Below, piece after piece: positions 6,686 to 9,115 of a stretch of 9,115 nucleotides of DNA. The stretch is taken from positions 1-9,115 of the forward strand of contig JAQVQN010000072.1 of NCBI GenBank assembly GCA_028701555.1, given 5' to 3'. The position numbers and the translations under genes were made by a program. Position 1 is the first letter of the stretch. Each line of letters starts with the position of its first letter. Under the pieces are notes generated by a model. That model saw only the letters and a list, made by a program, of their open reading frames with translations. It was not told the DNA's origin and made no database searches. The stretch comes from Kiritimatiellia bacterium. Lineage in GTDB: Bacteria > Verrucomicrobiota > Kiritimatiellia > RFP12 > UBA1067.

Positions 6686-6706
6686 TTTTCGGAATACGGT
6701 TATATT
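6678..6706 (+). promoter_or_regulatory. Candidate internal promoter for the secretin gene
   Basis: TTGATT (6678-6683) and TATATT (6701-6706) are separated by exactly 17 bases, matching sigma-70 consensus at four of six and five of six positions. The -35 overlaps the last codons and stop of the Amuc_1099-like gene. Initiation near 6713 would give a leader of about 55 bases before the secretin ATG, allowing transcription separate from the upstream genes. Confidence 0.45.
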
Positions 6707-6768
6707 GGCCGATCTTTTTAACTGTTCAGGAGTTTAAAAGCTGCCAGTCAAATGAGGAGTTTCTCCAG

Positions 6769-9115
6769 ATGACGCACAGATCAAGGTGGTTGACGTTGGG
6801 TGTTACAGTTGTTGCGGGTATCGCGATAACATGTCTTTACGCGCAAGATGATCTCGAAGCGCTGTTAAAGGATTTAGGGGCGCAGCCTAAAAAACCGGCT
6901 GCCGAAGCCGCACAGCCCGAAACCAAGCCAGCAGAGACTGCCCCGGCGCCCGCGCCCGCGCCTGCCGCAGTCGAAGCACCCGCTGCGCCGGCGCCTGCGG
7001 CTGCCGCTGAGGCCGCGCCAGCCCCAGAAGCGGCTCCTGTGGCGGTTGCGCCAGCCCCCGCCGTCGAAGCCCCCGCTGCGCCGGCTCCTGTGGCTGCCGC
7101 GCCTGCGGAGGTTGCGCCTGCCGCTGCCGCCGAGGCCGCGCCAGCCCCTGAGGCAGCTCCTGCGGCGGTTGTGCCTGCCGCTGCCGCCGAGGCCGCGCCA
7201 GCTCCTGCGGCGGTTGTGCCTGCTGCCGCTGAGGCCGCGCCAGCCCCTGAAATCGCGGTTCCGGCCGTAGCAACCGAGGATCATTCCGTGCTGGTGTCGG
7301 AATTGATGACGCTTGAGACGATCCGTCGCAAATCGCTGGACGACCACGGCTACGCGTCTCTTGAAGCTGCCCGCAAGGCAATGGAGGACGGAGATTATAC
7401 ATTGGCGCGCGAGCAGTACAAGCAGGCTCTGGAGTTTATCGGTAACCGGCCAGCCACGATTGTCGCTCGCGATGAAGCCAAGGCGGGCATGGGCGAGGCG
7501 TTCTATCTGGAGGCGCGACAGGCCCTGAAGCGGGGGGATACGGAAAAGGCGTTGCCGCTGGCCGCGCAGGCCAAGGAGTTCAATCATCCCAAAGCGGACC
7601 GTCTGATCGAAACGCTTAAGGCCGAACCCAAACGCCAGCCTACCGATACCTCGGGCATCACGCACCGCGTCAACGAGCCCGAGTACAAGGAACAGCGCGA
7701 CGAGATTCGCCGTCGCCTGCGCCGCTCGCGCCAATATTACACCACCGGCGAGTATGACAAGGCCCTGGAAGAGTGCGAGCTGATACTGCGCGACAATCCT
7801 ATGGACACGGAAGCCATGTCCCTGCGTGACCGCATCGCCGACCGCATGAAGACGGTGGCGGATGTAGAGTTCGAAGCCACGCGCAGCCTGATGATTCGCG
7901 ACGTGCGCAAGACCTGGACTCCGGAGCGTTACGCTATCGAGAGCGCCCAAATGCCCAAGGGCAAGGGAGACATGACTTCCAAGACCCCGACTGTCGGCAT
8001 CAGCGACACCAAGACCGCCGAGCAACTCGTGCAGCAAAAGCTGGTGAATATCGTGATCCCCGAGGTCACCTTCCGCCCGCCCGCCACGATCATCGACGCG
8101 GTGGATTTCTTCAAGCAGGCCTCCCGCGATTTCGATAGTCCGGAAACGCCTGTCGAACAGCGCGGCGTGAACTTGGTGCTGAAGCTTCCGTCAGAGGCAT
8201 CCGCAGCACCTGCCGCCGATGCCGCCGCTGATCCGTTTGCTGCCCCTGCATCAGCCGCCAGCAGCGGTGTGCCTCAAATATCGGCATTGAGCGCACGTTT
8301 CATCAATCTTTACGATGCCTTGAAGCTGGTGTGCGACGTGACTGGCATGAAGTTCCGCATCCGCGGCAACATCGTCATGATCGTGCCGGCCAACGAACCG
8401 GACGCCGAGCTGATGACCCGTTCCTACAATGTGCTATCCTCTCTGACTGAGCGCATGAGCGCGGCCCAGAGCGAAATGGGTCAGCCGGGCGGCGGCGGAG
8501 ATTCGACCTTCATGATGACCACCGACATGAGCACCAAGCAGGACTGGAAAGCCTTCTTCCAACAGCTCGGAGTGCAGTGGCCTGACGGTTCCTCGATCTC
8601 CTACCTGACTACCATCGGCAAACTGCGTGTCACCAACACCGGCGAGCAACTCGCCGTCTTCGAGCAGGTGCTTGAGGACCTCAACGTGACCCCGCGCATG
8701 ATCGAGATCGAGGCGCGCTTCGTCGAGGTATCGCAGCGTGACCTCAACTCGCTGGGCTTCGAGTGGCTGCTCAACAGCGACTATAGCTTCAACATCGGCG
8801 GTGTCGTCGGCAAGGCTCTCGGGCTGAAAGAGATGACCCCGGTTAATAGTGTGCAGGAGACGGTCTTGGTAACTCCGGCCGACCCGATCGCAGGTACTCC
8901 TGATGTGTACGAAACCATTACAACCATTGCTGGGCGCGTACCGCTGCTTGACAAAACCGGCAACCAGCTCTACAACTCTGACGGGCAGCCGCTATTCACC
9001 TCGCAGAGCAGGTTGTATGATGCCTCGGTCAACGCGATTGACGGTACTACCTACAGCACCGGGCAGCGCTACCTGAGCACCATGGGCAACCCTATCGCCG
9101 GGCAGGGTGCAAGCA
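6769..9115 (+). CDS. Amuc_1098-like type IV pilus secretin, 3' end outside the window
   Basis: Outer-membrane secretin; 782 codons are visible and the frame is open at the last base. Signal peptide 1-25 (site LYA|Q). An Ala/Pro/Glu-rich disordered segment spans about 43-167, then TPR-like helices (about 195-272 and 306-356). Secretin N-domains follow: an STN/N0-like unit (about 426-460), LYDALKLVCDVTGMKFRIRG with VMIVP (about 515-540), and an N1-like unit ending LRVTNTGEQLAVFEQVLEDL (about 618-639). The secretin domain opens at 642 with PRMIEIEARFVEVSQ and LGFEWLL, the classical start of the PilQ/GspD beta region. A long insertion-like stretch (about 680-782) follows, and the barrel itself is beyond the window. 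The ATG has GAGGAG (6754-6759) 9 bases upstream. It corresponds to pilQ by position, but the N-terminal TPR and linker architecture differs from proteobacterial PilQ, which carries AMIN domains. Confidence 0.88.
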   Translation, partial: MTHRSRWLTLGVTVVAGIAITCLYAQDDLEALLKDLGAQPKKPAAEAAQPETKPAETAPAPAPAPAAVEAPAAPAPAAAAEAAPAPEAAPVAVAPAPAVEAPAAPAPVAAAPAEVAPAAAAEAAPAPEAAPAAVVPAAAAEAAPAPAAVVPAAAEAAPAPEIAVPAVATEDHSVLVSELMTLETIRRKSLDDHGYASLEAARKAMEDGDYTLAREQYKQALEFIGNRPATIVARDEAKAGMGEAFYLEARQALKRGDTEKALPLAAQAKEFNHPKADRLIETLKAEPKRQPTDTSGITHRVNEPEYKEQRDEIRRRLRRSRQYYTTGEYDKALEECELILRDNPMDTEAMSLRDRIADRMKTVADVEFEATRSLMIRDVRKTWTPERYAIESAQMPKGKGDMTSKTPTVGISDTKTAEQLVQQKLVNIVIPEVTFRPPATIIDAVDFFKQASRDFDSPETPVEQRGVNLVLKLPSEASAAPAADAAADPFAAPASAASSGVPQISALSARFINLYDALKLVCDVTGMKFRIRGNIVMIVPANEPDAELMTRSYNVLSSLTERMSAAQSEMGQPGGGGDSTFMMTTDMSTKQDWKAFFQQLGVQWPDGSSISYLTTIGKLRVTNTGEQLAVFEQVLEDLNVTPRMIEIEARFVEVSQRDLNSLGFEWLLNSDYSFNIGGVVGKALGLKEMTPVNSVQETVLVTPADPIAGTPDVYETITTIAGRVPLLDKTGNQLYNSDGQPLFTSQSRLYDASVNAIDGTTYSTGQRYLSTMGNPIAGQGAS
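6895..7269 (+). repeat. Ala/Pro/Glu-rich coding repeat in the secretin N-terminus
   Basis: About 125 codons are almost entirely Ala, Pro, Glu and Val, built from imperfect units of the type AAAEAAPAPEAAPAAVVP. At DNA level, 7116-7145 and 7173-7202 are identical 30-base copies offset by 57 bases (19 codons). Bases 7156-7178 and 7201-7223 are identical 23-base copies offset by 45 bases (15 codons). All offsets are multiples of three, so copy-number change would keep the frame. It probably encodes an extended flexible periplasmic linker. Confidence 0.8.

Noticed and set aside
6690..6718. TCGG...CCGA inverted repeat followed by TCTTTTT, a possible terminator between the Amuc_1099-like gene and the secretin.
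   Set aside because: A four-base stem with a 16-base loop is too weak, and it overlaps the better-supported promoter -10 element.
6752..6772. Six-codon open frame (ATG to TGA) ending on the secretin start codon, a possible coupled leader peptide.
   Set aside because: Its ATG lies immediately before the GAGGAG sequence that serves the secretin and has no ribosome binding site of its own at a sensible distance; most likely chance.
6874..8037. Minus-strand open frame of 387 codons encoding a Gly/Arg/Trp-rich protein that resembles an RGG-type RNA-binding protein.
   Set aside because: It is the reverse complement of the Ala/Pro-rich secretin tract and TPR region. GC-rich repeats suppress stop codons on the other strand. 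The plus-strand frame has a signal peptide, a ribosome binding site and secretin motifs.

Overview
The window is a GC-rich bacterial segment. The gene set suggests a member of the PVC superphylum (Verrucomicrobiota, Kiritimatiellota or Lentisphaerota). The main reason is a run of five genes matching, in order and architecture, the pilus-like locus known in Akkermansia muciniphila as Amuc_1102 to Amuc_1098. These family assignments come from reading the proteins and from memory of the families; no database search was run.

Layout. Bases 1-1467 hold the 3' nine-tenths of a citramalate synthase gene (cimA, isoleucine biosynthesis). It converges on a small minus-strand gene (1522-1992) for a YuiD/DUF212-type divergent PAP2 membrane protein. 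A 270-base divergent intergenic region (1993-2262) follows, with a plausible promoter for each flanking gene, a short G-rich heptad repeat and a GC-rich inverted repeat. From 2263 to the end all genes lie on the plus strand and form one tightly packed cluster: a secreted Amuc_1102-type protein (2263-2946), a PilM-PilN fusion of the Amuc_1101 type (2946-4640), a PilO-like Amuc_1100-type protein (4637-5608), a PilP-position Amuc_1099-type protein with a zinc ribbon and Asp-rich calcium-type repeats (5612-6685), and an Amuc_1098-type secretin (6769 to beyond the window end). Three of the four junctions overlap or nearly touch. The last has an 83-base gap and what looks like its own promoter.

How the genes work together. 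The order PilM/PilN, PilO, PilP-position protein, secretin is the classical pilMNOPQ order of type IV pilus alignment complexes. The likely reading is a trans-envelope complex: a cytoplasmic actin-like ATPase domain joined through one membrane segment to a periplasmic PilN domain, a PilO partner, a connector protein, and an outer-membrane secretin whose long Ala/Pro/Glu-rich and TPR-containing N-terminal region spans the periplasm. No pilin, prepilin peptidase, PilB/PilT ATPase or PilC is present in the window, so whether a real pilus, a secretion channel or only a surface complex is built cannot be told from here.

No tRNA, rRNA, CRISPR array, insertion sequence or integrase was seen. No gene-free stretch exceeds 300 bases.
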